From positions 3,773,001 to 3,837,000 of the forward strand of contig NZ_CP119677.1 in assembly GCF_029318685.1 (NCBI RefSeq): a stretch of DNA of 64,000 nucleotides, in the 5' to 3' direction. The notes under the pieces were generated by a model, which ran no database searches, was not told the DNA's origin, and saw nothing but the letters and a program-made list of their open reading frames with translations. The translations under genes and the position numbers were made by a program. How positions within the stretch are numbered: position 1 is the stretch's first letter; every line of letters starts with the position of its first letter. Shown here piece by piece: positions 1 to 8,606 of the stretch. The stretch is from Ruminiclostridium papyrosolvens DSM 2782. GTDB taxonomy: Bacteria > Bacillota > Clostridia > Acetivibrionales > DSM-1351.

Positions 1-282
1 AAGCTTGTGCATAGCCTCATTAAATGAATTATTTAAAAATGAAATCTGTGAATCCAGCAAATTTTCAAAACGCAATAGTACAGGCATGTCCAGTCCGCGT
101 TCCCGAACTCCTGATATAATATCCATCAGGCTTACAGCCGCAGAGCTGTTATCCTTGTAAGGATTTACCATAACCTCTCCATTGTCAGATACAGAAAAAT
201 AGCCGGCTCCCCAATTCTTAATTCCATAAAGTTCTTCGGACTTTTCTTTAGTCCATCTACCCAAAAGTTCTGCTTTATTCAT
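1..282 (-). CDS. speA: Biosynthetic arginine decarboxylase SpeA, N-terminal part (cut by window edge)
   Basis: The frame opens with ATG at 282 and stays open to base 1, giving the first 94 residues of a longer protein. The start (MNKAELLGRWTKEKSEELYG, then IKNWGAGYFSVSDNGEVMV and later LPVLLRF-like text read as MPVLLRFENLLDSQI) resembles the N-terminus of the roughly 630-residue SpeA family, which converts arginine to agmatine with PLP as the first step of polyamine synthesis. The PLP lysine and the rest of the barrel lie outside the window. The assignment rests on remembered family sequence, so moderately sure. Confidence 0.7.
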   Translation of the reverse strand, partial: MNKAELLGRWTKEKSEELYGIKNWGAGYFSVSDNGEVMVNPYKDNSSAAVSLMDIISGVRERGLDMPVLLRFENLLDSQISFLNNSFNEAMHKL

Positions 283-393
283 GGCCCTCTTCCTTTCCAT
301 ATAACAAGTTATTCTCTACCTAACAACGGATTATTCTTGAAAATATCAAGGTGCTTCACAGAGGTAAGAGTCAAAATTTTTTTCTAGAAGCAG

Positions 394-423
394 ACAATAC
401 CACACTTAAAGGACTGTTGTCAA
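394..423 (-). promoter_or_regulatory. Putative sigma-A promoter of speA
   Basis: On the minus strand TTGACA (423-418) is followed after 18 bases by TATTGT (399-394), about 110 bases before the speA start. The -35 is perfect and the -10 matches 4 of 6. A second extended -10-like TATACT lies just upstream. Confidence 0.45.
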
Positions 424-530
424 TATAGTATAGCACACTTGTAAATATTCCTATTAAATCTCAAATTATACATCTGTATTTTTTAACAAGTATCTGCCAT
501 TATACAATCCAATAGCCAGTCTGCATATGA

Positions 531-1757
531 TTAATTACTATCGTCTAATTTGTTTATACTTAACTTTCCATTATACCTTTTACTTCTTATTATATAACCT
601 GTAAACGCAATAATTTGTGTTACCAGACCGAATATACATACCCCCGTCCATGAAAAATGTTCAAGACTGAAGGAACCCATAAATGAGCCTGTTGCCCCTC
701 CCACAAAATATGATACCATAAACACCGTATTTATCCTGTTTCTTGCTTCATTACTCAATGCGTGAACTCTTGCCTGGTTTGAAATCTGACATGCCTGAAC
801 ACCCAAATCCAGCAATACTATACCTGTTATCAGCCCCCAAAGCTTAAATCCAAGGAATAAAAAACACAGATATGCCGCTGTAACAGTAAACATACCTATT
901 ACTACCGTAAATCTGGGACTTCTTTTATCTGCAATCCTGCCCACTACAGGAGCTGCCAACGCACCTGTTATTCCTATAAGGCCAAATAATCCGGCGGCAT
1001 CTGCTCCCATTTTGTATGCAGGGCTTTGAAGGAGAAAAACAAGGGTTGTCCAAAATGCGCTAAAAGCAGCAAACATCATAGCTCCGTTAAGAGAAGCCTC
1101 TCTTAAAACCGGCAGCTCCTTAGCCAGCTTACCCATTGACCTGAACAAATCCTTATAGCCAAGGCTTGAAATACCGGGGCATTCCGGTATGAACTTTCTC
1201 AGAAACACAGCCAATACCAGCATCATAACCGCCGCTATCAGGTATACAACCCTCCAGCCCATATATTCTCCTATCAATCCGCTAAAGGTACGTGATAAAA
1301 GTATACCAATAAGTAAACCACTCATTACAGTTCCTATAATCCGGCCTCTCTCCTTGGGGTCAGCAAGCTGTGCAGCCAAAGGTACTATAAACTGAGGTAC
1401 TACAGAAGTAAAGCCTATAGCAAAAGATGAAACTGCAATCATTATAATACTATTTGAAAAAAACATTAGCAAAAGAGAGCCACAGGAGAAACAAAGCATA
1501 GTGATTATTAATTTCCTTTTTTCCTTTATATCTGCAAGAGGAAGTAAAAATAACATTCCCAGAGCATATCCTGCCTGAGTAAGCATAGCCACAAACCCCA
1601 CGCTTACCTGTGTAACATTAAATTCTGTTGCAATTTCCGCAAGCAACGGCTGAATATAATAAAGGTTTGCTACAGTTATTCCGGTTGCTGCAGCCATTAT
1701 CAGTACCAAAAATCTGTTTAATTTAAAGCTGTTGTAAGTAGTGTTATTGTTTTGCAA
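531..1757 (-). CDS. MFS transporter (drug-exporter type, 12 TM)
   Basis: A 408-residue major facilitator protein, the usual length for the family, with about 12 hydrophobic segments. It carries the MFS loop signature between TM2 and TM3 (LPLADIKEKRKLI) and a Gly-rich TM5 region (SGLLIGILLSRTFSG). Its start overlaps the end of the upstream MFS gene by 14 bases, so the two are probably translationally coupled and belong to one unit behind the promoter at 3007-3036. Family knowledge supports proton-coupled efflux of small molecules; the substrate cannot be read from sequence. Confidence 0.8.
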   Translation of the reverse strand: MQNNNTTYNSFKLNRFLVLIMAAATGITVANLYYIQPLLAEIATEFNVTQVSVGFVAMLTQAGYALGMLFLLPLADIKEKRKLIITMLCFSCGSLLLMFFSNSIIMIAVSSFAIGFTSVVPQFIVPLAAQLADPKERGRIIGTVMSGLLIGILLSRTFSGLIGEYMGWRVVYLIAAVMMLVLAVFLRKFIPECPGISSLGYKDLFRSMGKLAKELPVLREASLNGAMMFAAFSAFWTTLVFLLQSPAYKMGADAAGLFGLIGITGALAAPVVGRIADKRSPRFTVVIGMFTVTAAYLCFLFLGFKLWGLITGIVLLDLGVQACQISNQARVHALSNEARNRINTVFMVSYFVGGATGSFMGSFSLEHFSWTGVCIFGLVTQIIAFTGYIIRSKRYNGKLSINKLDDSN

Positions 1758-2973
1758 AGAGTCTTGCCCCTTTCAATAATATAAGTATGGGAATCATTAG
1801 TACGACTATAGCTGCACCGCAAGATACAAAACCAATCCGTGCATTGTAGAATTGTGTCATTGCACCTGCAAACAAATTGCCTATAGGTGTTGAGCCTGCA
1901 AAAACCAACGTGTATATGCTCATAACTCTTCCCCTGTATTCATTGTCTGTATTAAGCTGTAATGCTGAATTTGAACTTGAGCTGAACATAACGAAGAAAA
2001 AGCCTGTTATGGCAAGAACAAGTCCCGTAAGTATGAATTTATCCGTAAATGCAATTAATATCAAGAGCAAACCAACCGCAACAGGAACGATGCGTAGTAT
2101 AATCCTTTTTGGGCCTGACCTGCTGAAAGCTGCTACGTAAACTGCACCAAACAGTGAGCCAACTCCCATAAAAGACATAAGATACCCGAATCCGGCTTCC
2201 TTCATATGAAGAATCTTGGACGTAAATACCGGTATCAGTACACTGAAGTTTGGAGCAAAAGTGCCTACTATAGCCATAATTATTATAGTGGAGAAAAGAA
2301 TTTCACTTCTCAATATATACCTAAGTCCTTCTCCGATATTTTGAAATATGGTCTTACCCTTTTCCACCTCTCCATTCTCTAACTTTTGTGGCTTTATGAA
2401 GAACAAACTTATTAAAACAGCTCCAAAGCTGATTGCATTTGCAAAAAAACAAAAAGCTACGCCTGAATATTCCATTAAGATACCTGCTATTGCAGGCCCT
2501 ATAATTCTTGAAATATTAAAAACAGTGGAATTCAGTGCGATTGCATTCATAAGGTCTTCTTTTCCAACCAATTCAATTACAAAGGATTGTCTTGCAGGCA
2601 TATCCAAGGTATTTGCCATTCCAATGGCAGAGGCCATTATTATCAGGTGCCAGTATCTTATTTCTCCCGTAAAGGCTAAAATCGCAAGAATAAGTGTTAT
2701 TAACATAGATGCTGACTGAGTGATTATAAGAAGTTTCTTCTTTGGAAATCTATCAATTATAACTCCGGCAAATAAAGAAAACAACAGTACAGGCAAAAAT
2801 TGAAGTGCTCCTACCAACCCAAGCAAAAAGGGAGAATCAGTTAGTTTATAAGCAAGCAGAGGTTGGGCTATATTCTGCATCCAGGTTCCTATTTGTGAAA
2901 TGCACATTCCAAACCAATAATACCGAAAATTTTTATGTCTCAATGATATAAACGGGTTGTTTAAATTCGCCAA
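1744..2973 (-). CDS. MFS transporter, EntS/MFS_3-like exporter
   Basis: A 409-residue membrane protein. The opening FISLRHKNFRYYWFGMCISQIGTWMQ and the loop GVIIDRFPKKKLL are typical of the MFS_3 subfamily that includes enterobactin exporter EntS and macrolide exporters. The start is a TTG at 2973 behind an AAGAAGG ribosome site. It is the first gene of a two-gene exporter unit divergent from the TetR-like gene, an arrangement common for drug or metabolite efflux under TetR control. The ligand is unknown. Confidence 0.8.
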   Translation of the reverse strand: MANLNNPFISLRHKNFRYYWFGMCISQIGTWMQNIAQPLLAYKLTDSPFLLGLVGALQFLPVLLFSLFAGVIIDRFPKKKLLIITQSASMLITLILAILAFTGEIRYWHLIIMASAIGMANTLDMPARQSFVIELVGKEDLMNAIALNSTVFNISRIIGPAIAGILMEYSGVAFCFFANAISFGAVLISLFFIKPQKLENGEVEKGKTIFQNIGEGLRYILRSEILFSTIIIMAIVGTFAPNFSVLIPVFTSKILHMKEAGFGYLMSFMGVGSLFGAVYVAAFSRSGPKRIILRIVPVAVGLLLILIAFTDKFILTGLVLAITGFFFVMFSSSSNSALQLNTDNEYRGRVMSIYTLVFAGSTPIGNLFAGAMTQFYNARIGFVSCGAAIVVLMIPILILLKGARLFAKQ

Positions 2974-3006
2974 TTAACCGCCTTCTTTCCAGTTCAACTG
3001 ATAAAT

Positions 3007-3036
3007 ATTATACATTTAAACAACCACAATCATCAA
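3007..3036 (-). promoter_or_regulatory. Promoter of the two-MFS operon
   Basis: Minus-strand TTGATG (3036-3031), an 18-base spacer and a perfect TATAAT (3012-3007), about 35 bases before the TTG start of the first exporter gene. Confidence 0.55.
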
Positions 3037-3184
3037 CTATTTATATTTTCTGTCTTTTACAGGATTGTCACATGGCTCATTATTGCCTTTTATGGAGTTT
3101 ATACAGAACTGTTATTATCCGGGTTAATAACAAAATTTTAAAAATATGGTATTTGGTATTGTAAAACTTAATATAATAATATAC

Positions 3185-3210
3185 AATACTACCAAACGGT
3201 AGGTAGTATT
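3185..3210. promoter_or_regulatory. TetR-family operator palindrome
   Basis: AATACTACC (3185-3193) and GGTAGTATT (3202-3210) are perfect 9-bp inverted repeats 8 bp apart. A second, nested palindrome TACC-AAAC-GGTA sits at 3190-3201. It directly precedes the ribosome site of the TetR-like gene, just downstream of a TATAAT at 3172-3177, which suggests autorepression. ACC/GGT half-sites are typical of TetR operators. Confidence 0.65.
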
Positions 3211-3222
3211 TAAGGAGGTCAT

Positions 3223-3798
3223 ATAAAAAAAAATGAGATACTGAACAAATCATTAGAGTTATTTGCAGGCAAGGGGTATTTTGGTACCCACATGGATGAT
3301 ATCGCCAAAGCTGTTGGAATTAAGAAAGCCTCCTTATACTCACATTACTCAGGTAAAGAAAGTATATTTACAGCTATATTCAATGACATTTTAGAAGATT
3401 ACTCTTCTTTTATTGATAATTTGACAGCTTATAGTGAAGAGTTAAACTGTCTGGAGAAATTAGTAAGTATTTTTTCAGGCTACTTAAATAACTGTAAGAA
3501 TAATAACAAAATGGTCTTCTGGGATAGATATTATTATTATCCGCCAGAATATTTAAAAGACTATATTTTACAAAAAACATATGAAATCGAAATGCTTTTC
3601 ATAAACAAAATCACAAATATTATAGAACATGGAATCAAAAACGGAAATATCAGAAATGTACCTGCAAACGATGTTGCCTTATCTTTTTATTACATGATGA
3701 TAGGGTTTTCCATGACGGTTAAGTTTTACGATGAAAAGGATATAGAAAAGGATATTGTTAAATGTACAACTGTATTTCTGGATGGTATAAGAAATTAA
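3223..3798 (+). CDS. TetR/AcrR-family transcriptional regulator (apparent ATA start)
   Basis: The helix-turn-helix reads NKSLELFAGKGYFGTHM then DDIAKAVGIKKASLYSHY, the standard N-terminal TetR DNA-binding domain, followed by a helical ligand-binding domain; 191 residues in all, normal for the family. The first in-frame ATG (3292) would cut the HTH in half. The frame is open back to a TAA at 3211, and the best-placed start behind AAGGAGGT (3212-3219) is an ATA at 3223, where ATG-AAA-AAA-AAT would be expected. Either the gene uses ATA, the start has decayed, or there is a sequence error. It shares direction with the aldo/keto reductase 25 bases downstream. Confidence 0.75.
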   Translation: MKKNEILNKSLELFAGKGYFGTHMDDIAKAVGIKKASLYSHYSGKESIFTAIFNDILEDYSSFIDNLTAYSEELNCLEKLVSIFSGYLNNCKNNNKMVFWDRYYYYPPEYLKDYILQKTYEIEMLFINKITNIIEHGIKNGNIRNVPANDVALSFYYMMIGFSMTVKFYDEKDIEKDIVKCTTVFLDGIRN

Positions 3799-3823
3799 AT
3801 TATATGTTAGGAGGGTATTTTAT

Positions 3824-4813
3824 ATGAATCAAGAATTCAAGAGAAAACTTGGACGGTCAGGAATTGAAGTCAGCCCCTTAGGATTGGGTTGTTGGGCTAT
3901 TGGCGGACCATTCTTTTATGCCGGAATGTACGACGGTTGGGGTGATGTTGATGATGCTGAGTCAATTAAAGCCATACACAGAGCTTTAGAACTTGGTATA
4001 AACTTCTTGGATACTGCAGATTGCTATGGTGTTGGTCATAGTGAAGAAATAATCGGAAAAGCCATTGCAGGAAAAAGGAACAACATTGTACTTGCTACAA
4101 AGTTTGGAAATTTTGGTAACGAAACAACTAAAACCTTATATGGTGTCAATCTTACTCCTGATTACATAGAGAGAGCATGTGATGCCTCCCTTAAAAGATT
4201 CAATACCGATTACATTGACGTTTACCAGCTTCATGAAGGTAATATATTAATCTCCGACGTGGAAACAGTATGTATGACTCTTGACGAGCTTGTCAAAAAG
4301 GGTAAAATTCGCACATATGGTTGGAGCACTGATTTTATTGATGGTGCTAAACTATTTGCAGAAAGACCTAATTGTTCTGTTATTCAGCACTGCCTAAATG
4401 TTTTTAATGATGCTCCGCAATTAGTTGAATTCTGCAAAAACAGCGACCTTGCCAGTATTAACCGCAGCCCTCTGGCTATGGGGTTCCTAACTGGCAAATT
4501 TAATGCAGAATCTTTGTTGCCAAAAGATGATGTTCGAGGTGCGGGTCATTCTTGGATTCAATATTTCAAAGACGGAAAGCCTGTACCTGAGTTCCTTGAT
4601 AAACTAAATTCAGTGAAAGAAATCCTAACCAGCAATGGTCGTACTCTAGTTCAGGGTGCTATAGCATGGATTTGGGGTAAAAGTGATAGCACTATACCTA
4701 TTCCCGGATTTAAAACAACAAAGCAAGTTGAAGAAAACGCAAAGGCAATAAATTTTGGTCCTTTATCAAAAAATCAAATGGATGAGATAGAAGGAATTCT
4801 ATCAAAAGGCTAA
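3824..4813 (+). CDS. Aldo/keto reductase
   Basis: A 329-residue TIM-barrel NAD(P)H-dependent oxidoreductase. The opening RKLGRSGIEVSPLGLGCWAIGG is typical of the YajO/Gpr branch. Catalytic residues are visible: Asp and Tyr in FLDTADCYGVGHSE, Lys in LATKFGN, His in YQLHEGN, plus the C-terminal cofactor loop IPIPGFKTTKQVEEN. It would reduce aldehydes or ketones in the cytosol. It follows the TetR-like gene closely behind AGGAGGG, so it is likely co-regulated, perhaps detoxifying a compound exported by the divergent MFS proteins (inference). Confidence 0.85.
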   Translation: MNQEFKRKLGRSGIEVSPLGLGCWAIGGPFFYAGMYDGWGDVDDAESIKAIHRALELGINFLDTADCYGVGHSEEIIGKAIAGKRNNIVLATKFGNFGNETTKTLYGVNLTPDYIERACDASLKRFNTDYIDVYQLHEGNILISDVETVCMTLDELVKKGKIRTYGWSTDFIDGAKLFAERPNCSVIQHCLNVFNDAPQLVEFCKNSDLASINRSPLAMGFLTGKFNAESLLPKDDVRGAGHSWIQYFKDGKPVPEFLDKLNSVKEILTSNGRTLVQGAIAWIWGKSDSTIPIPGFKTTKQVEENAKAINFGPLSKNQMDEIEGILSKG

Positions 4814-4833
4814 GTAAATAATATGTTTTTTTG

Positions 4834-4866
4834 GGGCTTGTAAGTAATTCTTGAGCTTACAAGCCC
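4834..4866 (+). terminator. Hairpin between convergent genes
   Basis: GGGCTTGTAAG (4834-4844) pairs perfectly with CTTACAAGCCC (4856-4866) across an 11-base loop. It sits between two convergent genes. No U-run follows on either strand (the T7 run precedes the hairpin), so its terminator role is likely from position rather than classical. Confidence 0.5.
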
Positions 4867-4891
4867 TCTATTCAACCGTTTTACTTATTAC

Positions 4892-6121
4892 TTATATCTG
4901 TGTACTGGGCTTACCTGCTTCTAATAGAATCTTGTTCAAGTATAACGCAATTCCTATAAATACTATAAGTACTCCCGTAACTCTCAGCAGCCACTCTATT
5001 TTTATATAATCCGCCATAGGGCCAAACACAAGCATACCTGCCGGCATCATAGAGCTGGTAATCATTGACATAACTCCAAATACCCTGCCCATATACTCTT
5101 CTTCAACCTTTTCCTGTAAAAGGACAGTTGATGGAATATTAAAAACAGGCATTGATAATCCTATCGCCCCCATAAAGAACAGATATATCCAGAATACGGG
5201 TATTATCCCCAGTACCAAGGTACAAATGCCCGTTACCAGTGTAGATAATGCCATGGTATGGGCTTTGTTTTTAAAGCCGCCCCAGGATGCCATGATAATC
5301 CCGCCCAAAGTCATACCTGCTGAAAACACAATTTCAATTGCCGTGAGCCTCCACACATCATTTCCGAAAGTTCTTGTAACCTGAAGTGGTGTAAGGAATG
5401 CCGCCGGAGCTGCTAATATTAAAAAAAGCGCTTCAAAAATAAAAAACGTTCTTAAATATCTATGGTTTTTTGTGTATATGAGACCTTCATGAAAATCTTT
5501 AAAGTAGCCTCCGGACTGTTTGTTCACAGCTTTTGAATGTACGGGAACATGTACAAATAAAAGAAGAACTATAATTGCGATTACAGCTGTAAAGACATCA
5601 ATAAAAAATATGAGATTAATTGTTGTAACACTCATTAATGCACCGCTCAGCATTGGCGATGCAAGCATAACCAGCGCTTGTATACTGCCGTTTATTCCAT
5701 TGACTTTTGTAAGGTTTTCCTGAGGTACAATCTGGGGTATAAAAGCACCTACCGTAGGTGTCTGAACAGCAGTTCCCAGTGCCCTTATTGCAAGAACCAC
5801 AAAAAGCAGCCACATACTGTTGTATCCGGCCATAAACAAAATCGCCATTATAAGTGTAGCCAGTGCTATTAAACTATCGGATGCCATTATAAGAACTTTA
5901 CGGTTATATCTGTCTGCCCATACCCCTGCAAAGGGTGAAAGGAAAAATGTAGGGACGAAACCGCAGATAATGGATATGGTCATCATTACGCCGGACTGTG
6001 TAGTCATGGTAATATACCAAATAATAGCATATTGAACCAAAGATGAGCCCAATAATGATATGGTCTGACTGGTCAGAAACAGTATTATATTCTTCTTCCA
6101 ATTATTACTTGGGTTGTTCAT
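4892..6121 (-). CDS. MFS transporter, Mef(A)-like macrolide-efflux family
   Basis: A 409-residue, 12-TM exporter. The opening WKKNIILFLTSQTISLLGSS, the TM2-3 loop GVWADRYNRKVLIM and the TM4 stretch VLAIRALGTAVQTP resemble Mef-type macrolide exporters of Gram-positive bacteria. ATG at 6121 follows AAGGAGG with a 10-base gap. It is transcribed alone; an 8-bp palindrome lies just upstream of its ribosome site. Antibiotic or metabolite efflux is inferred from family; the substrate is not known. Confidence 0.8.
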   Translation of the reverse strand: MNNPSNNWKKNIILFLTSQTISLLGSSLVQYAIIWYITMTTQSGVMMTISIICGFVPTFFLSPFAGVWADRYNRKVLIMASDSLIALATLIMAILFMAGYNSMWLLFVVLAIRALGTAVQTPTVGAFIPQIVPQENLTKVNGINGSIQALVMLASPMLSGALMSVTTINLIFFIDVFTAVIAIIVLLLFVHVPVHSKAVNKQSGGYFKDFHEGLIYTKNHRYLRTFFIFEALFLILAAPAAFLTPLQVTRTFGNDVWRLTAIEIVFSAGMTLGGIIMASWGGFKNKAHTMALSTLVTGICTLVLGIIPVFWIYLFFMGAIGLSMPVFNIPSTVLLQEKVEEEYMGRVFGVMSMITSSMMPAGMLVFGPMADYIKIEWLLRVTGVLIVFIGIALYLNKILLEAGKPSTQI

Positions 6122-6140
6122 AAGGGTCAGGCCTCCTTGC

Positions 6141-6157
6141 CATAATAAGTTATTATG
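6141..6157. promoter_or_regulatory. Operator-like palindrome before the Mef-like gene
   Basis: CATAATAA-G-TTATTATG is a perfect 8-bp inverted repeat directly upstream of the AAGGAGG at 6132-6138. A TATAAT (minus strand) lies about 20 bases further upstream, so the palindrome would fall near the transcript start. Confidence 0.35.
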
Positions 6158-6209
6158 CTTTCTTGCACACTAACCTATTATAACTAAAAACCGGAACTTA
6201 TACGATAAC

Positions 6210-7262
6210 TTATTTATTTAAATATTTATCAAAATTCTTGCTGTACTTTATTTTACCATCCTTAGTAACCCACAGTGCCTCAGTATCAGGTAAGGATTCA
6301 ATCAATTTGTTTCCCTGTTCAAAGGGCATATTGAAAATAGCAGTAGATAATACATCAGCCATGCCTGAATCATGGGTGACTATAGTAACTGCTGAAAAGT
6401 ATTCTGACGGAAACAGGGTGTTTGGGTCTATAATATGGTGATATCTTTTACCGTTTACTGTGTAGTATCTTTCATAGTCTCCGCTTGAAACAACTGATTT
6501 ATCGGCAACATATATGAGCTTCAAAGTTGAGTTTTTGCTTTCTGTGTCCGGGTTCTGTATTCCCAGATTCCACAACTGATTGTCAACGCCCTTGTTTCCT
6601 ATGGAGCGTATATTCCCCCCCACACTTACAAGTCCGGATTTAAAGCCGTTTTTCTCAGCAATTTTGCTGACCTGTTCTGTTGCATATCCTTTTCCCACAG
6701 CACCAACATCCAGATTCATTTCAGGGTCTTCCAGATAGACGGTGGAGTTTTTTTCATCTATTTTAAGTTTATTTATATTCGTATGTTGTGATGCTTTTTT
6801 TAAAATATCCATAGGAGGTATTTTGGCATTTTCTTCATTATCCAAACCTGCCGTACGGTAATCATGCCATATTTTCAAAACAGAACCAAATGCAATATTC
6901 ATTTTACTGTCGGTTTTTTTATACCACTCCTTGGAAAAAAGCAGTAGGTCTATTATCTTTTTGTCTACCTTAACAGGCTTTTTTCCTGCATTATCATTTA
7001 TAGTCTTTATATTGTTTTTCCCGGGATAATCATGATATATATCATATAGTTCATGGTATTCTTTCAGGTTATCATATATTAGCTGAGAATACTTTGTAAA
7101 TTCTTCTTTGGTGTCAGTATATGCAACAATTTTTGTTACGGTATCAAAAAGCACAAGAAATTCTGCTTCATATCTGGTTTTCTTCTTGTCTGCACATGCC
7201 GTAAGATTTATGGAAAATGCCAGTATAAGTATTATCACTGTCAGTTTTTTTAACGTTTTCAT
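6210..7262 (-). CDS. apbE: FAD:protein FMN transferase, ApbE family lipoprotein (FmnA/FmnB of EET)
   Basis: 350 residues with a lipoprotein signal ending in LTAC (Cys about 23). The ApbE core is present: NLDVGAVGKGYATEQ, VSVGGNIRSIG, the HHIIDPNT motif and the metal-binding Asp in MADVLSTAIF. ApbE covalently attaches FMN from FAD to Ser/Thr of extracytoplasmic proteins. It is the last gene of the EET operon; in Listeria the matching enzyme loads FMN onto PplA. A 229-base gap holding a MITE-like repeat separates it from the lipoprotein gene. Confidence 0.88.
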   Translation of the reverse strand: MKTLKKLTVIILILAFSINLTACADKKKTRYEAEFLVLFDTVTKIVAYTDTKEEFTKYSQLIYDNLKEYHELYDIYHDYPGKNNIKTINDNAGKKPVKVDKKIIDLLLFSKEWYKKTDSKMNIAFGSVLKIWHDYRTAGLDNEENAKIPPMDILKKASQHTNINKLKIDEKNSTVYLEDPEMNLDVGAVGKGYATEQVSKIAEKNGFKSGLVSVGGNIRSIGNKGVDNQLWNLGIQNPDTESKNSTLKLIYVADKSVVSSGDYERYYTVNGKRYHHIIDPNTLFPSEYFSAVTIVTHDSGMADVLSTAIFNMPFEQGNKLIESLPDTEALWVTKDGKIKYSKNFDKYLNK

Positions 7263-7322
7263 TTTATATTAGCCTCCGTAAGCCATTCGGCACTTTTTTC
7301 ATTTAAAAAATTAAGCTTAAAC

Positions 7323-7426
7323 GGGGCTGTTACAAAACACAAAGTTTTTCTGTTTAGCACCCGTACTCCCGTATACAATTTATACTCACGTACAGTTTAA
7401 GAAAAAACTAATTTTGTGACAACCCC
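7323..7426. repeat. MITE-like inverted-repeat element (104 bp)
   Basis: The ends are GGGGCTGTTACAAAA (7323-7337) and TTTTGTGACAACCCC (7412-7426), inverted repeats with two mismatches. The interior also folds on itself (GTATA/TATAC, CGTAC repeats). A shorter relative lies at 32364-32407. No coding capacity. It sits between the EET lipoprotein and apbE and could attenuate transcription. Confidence 0.6.
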
Positions 7427-7491
7427 AATTTAAGCATTGAATTTGATTTATTACTTATATTATTTGTGGATGATTTGTTTTAATTCAACAA

Positions 7492-8571
7492 TTATTTAGC
7501 ATTTGCAGCTGCTTTAGCTATAACAGCCTGGTAGTCGCCAATGTGAATTGTTACAGAGCTTGTTAATTCTGCCTGTGAAGGTACTCCTTCTGCATTAACA
7601 GCAATACCCTTGATTTCATCAGCTGTTTTTCCTGCAACGTATTTTGCAAGAGCTTCTGTCTGTTCAAACCACTCTTTTTTAATTTTTGAAACCTTACCAA
7701 GACCATAGTCAGCACCAAGTTCAATTTTACTCTTTAAAGGAGCCTTTAAATCTGAAGTGATTTTTCCTGCCTTAGAGAATTTCACGTCTGACTGTGAAGC
7801 ATCAATAACACAGCTGGTTACTTTTCCGTCTGCACCAAATGTTGTAGCTGAGTAATTTGAGTAAGCCTGTGCTACTCCGTCCTTGTCGGCTGCATCAGTT
7901 GACTTGCTGATGTTTGTAGTAACACCAAGTCCAAGCTTGTCTCCGGCTTTTGCACCAAGGTCCTTTGCACTGTTAACAGCCTTTTCAATTGCAGCAGTGA
8001 AGTCCGCAATATGTATTGTAACTGTAGCGGAAAGTTCCTTATCTGATGGAACACCTTCTGCATTTACAGCTATTCCCTTTACTTCAGCAACTGTTTTACC
8101 TTCAACATATTTTGCAAAAGCATCAGCTTCTTCATTCCAGTCCTTACCAAGTTTAGAAATCTTGTTCATTCCGTATGCAGTCTTCAATTCCTGTTTTGAT
8201 TTGAATTCTTTTTTCAGGTCAGTAGTAAGTTTGCCTGCTGCTGAAAAATTAATCTTTGTCTGTGCTGCATCAATAGCACACTTAACAATTTTACCGTCTT
8301 TATCTACTGTAACTGCAACAACAGTAGAATCAACTTGTCCAAGACCATCTTCTTTTCCTGCATCTTTGGAATTTGCTATTGATGAAATAACAGCGAGTCC
8401 TGTTTTAACAGCATCTCCATTTGCTTCACTGCTTACAGCTGCAGTAGAGCTGCTTGCGGAAGTAGATGGAGCTGAATTTGTTGAATTACTTGAATCGGAT
8501 GATGAGCCACAGCCGGCAAGAAGTGAAATTGCCAAAACAGAACTCATTACTAGCGAAATAATTTTTTTCAT
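7492..8571 (-). CDS. Two-repeat lipoprotein in the PplA position of the EET operon
   Basis: 359 residues. A lipoprotein signal (SLLAGCGS, Cys about 21) is followed by a Ser/Thr-rich linker and two homologous repeats of about 145 residues (about 55-205 and 210-359), each with a KFS/NFSAAGK(L/I)T(T/S)DLK block, an (A/G)KYV(A/E)GKT block and GIAVNAEGVPS. Listeria PplA also is a two-domain lipoprotein that carries FMN for extracellular electron transfer. I do not see the usual ApbE acceptor motif (D-x-x-[SA]-G-[AS]-[ST]) in either repeat, so FMN attachment would need a variant site. Function as extracellular redox carrier is inferred from context. Confidence 0.75.
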   Translation of the reverse strand: MKKIISLVMSSVLAISLLAGCGSSSDSSNSTNSAPSTSASSSTAAVSSEANGDAVKTGLAVISSIANSKDAGKEDGLGQVDSTVVAVTVDKDGKIVKCAIDAAQTKINFSAAGKLTTDLKKEFKSKQELKTAYGMNKISKLGKDWNEEADAFAKYVEGKTVAEVKGIAVNAEGVPSDKELSATVTIHIADFTAAIEKAVNSAKDLGAKAGDKLGLGVTTNISKSTDAADKDGVAQAYSNYSATTFGADGKVTSCVIDASQSDVKFSKAGKITSDLKAPLKSKIELGADYGLGKVSKIKKEWFEQTEALAKYVAGKTADEIKGIAVNAEGVPSQAELTSSVTIHIGDYQAVIAKAAANAK

Positions 8572-8606
8572 AAGAAGTCCTCCTATATAATTGTATATGT
8601 TTTTAT

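Noticed and set aside
283-530. Possible small gene between speA and the first MFS gene
   Set aside because: No frame with a ribosome site and plausible protein; only promoter-like boxes were found.
7883-8590. Long plus-strand frame of 235 codons opposite the EET lipoprotein
   Set aside because: It mirrors the codon bias of the real minus-strand gene, has no ribosome site and no recognisable domain.
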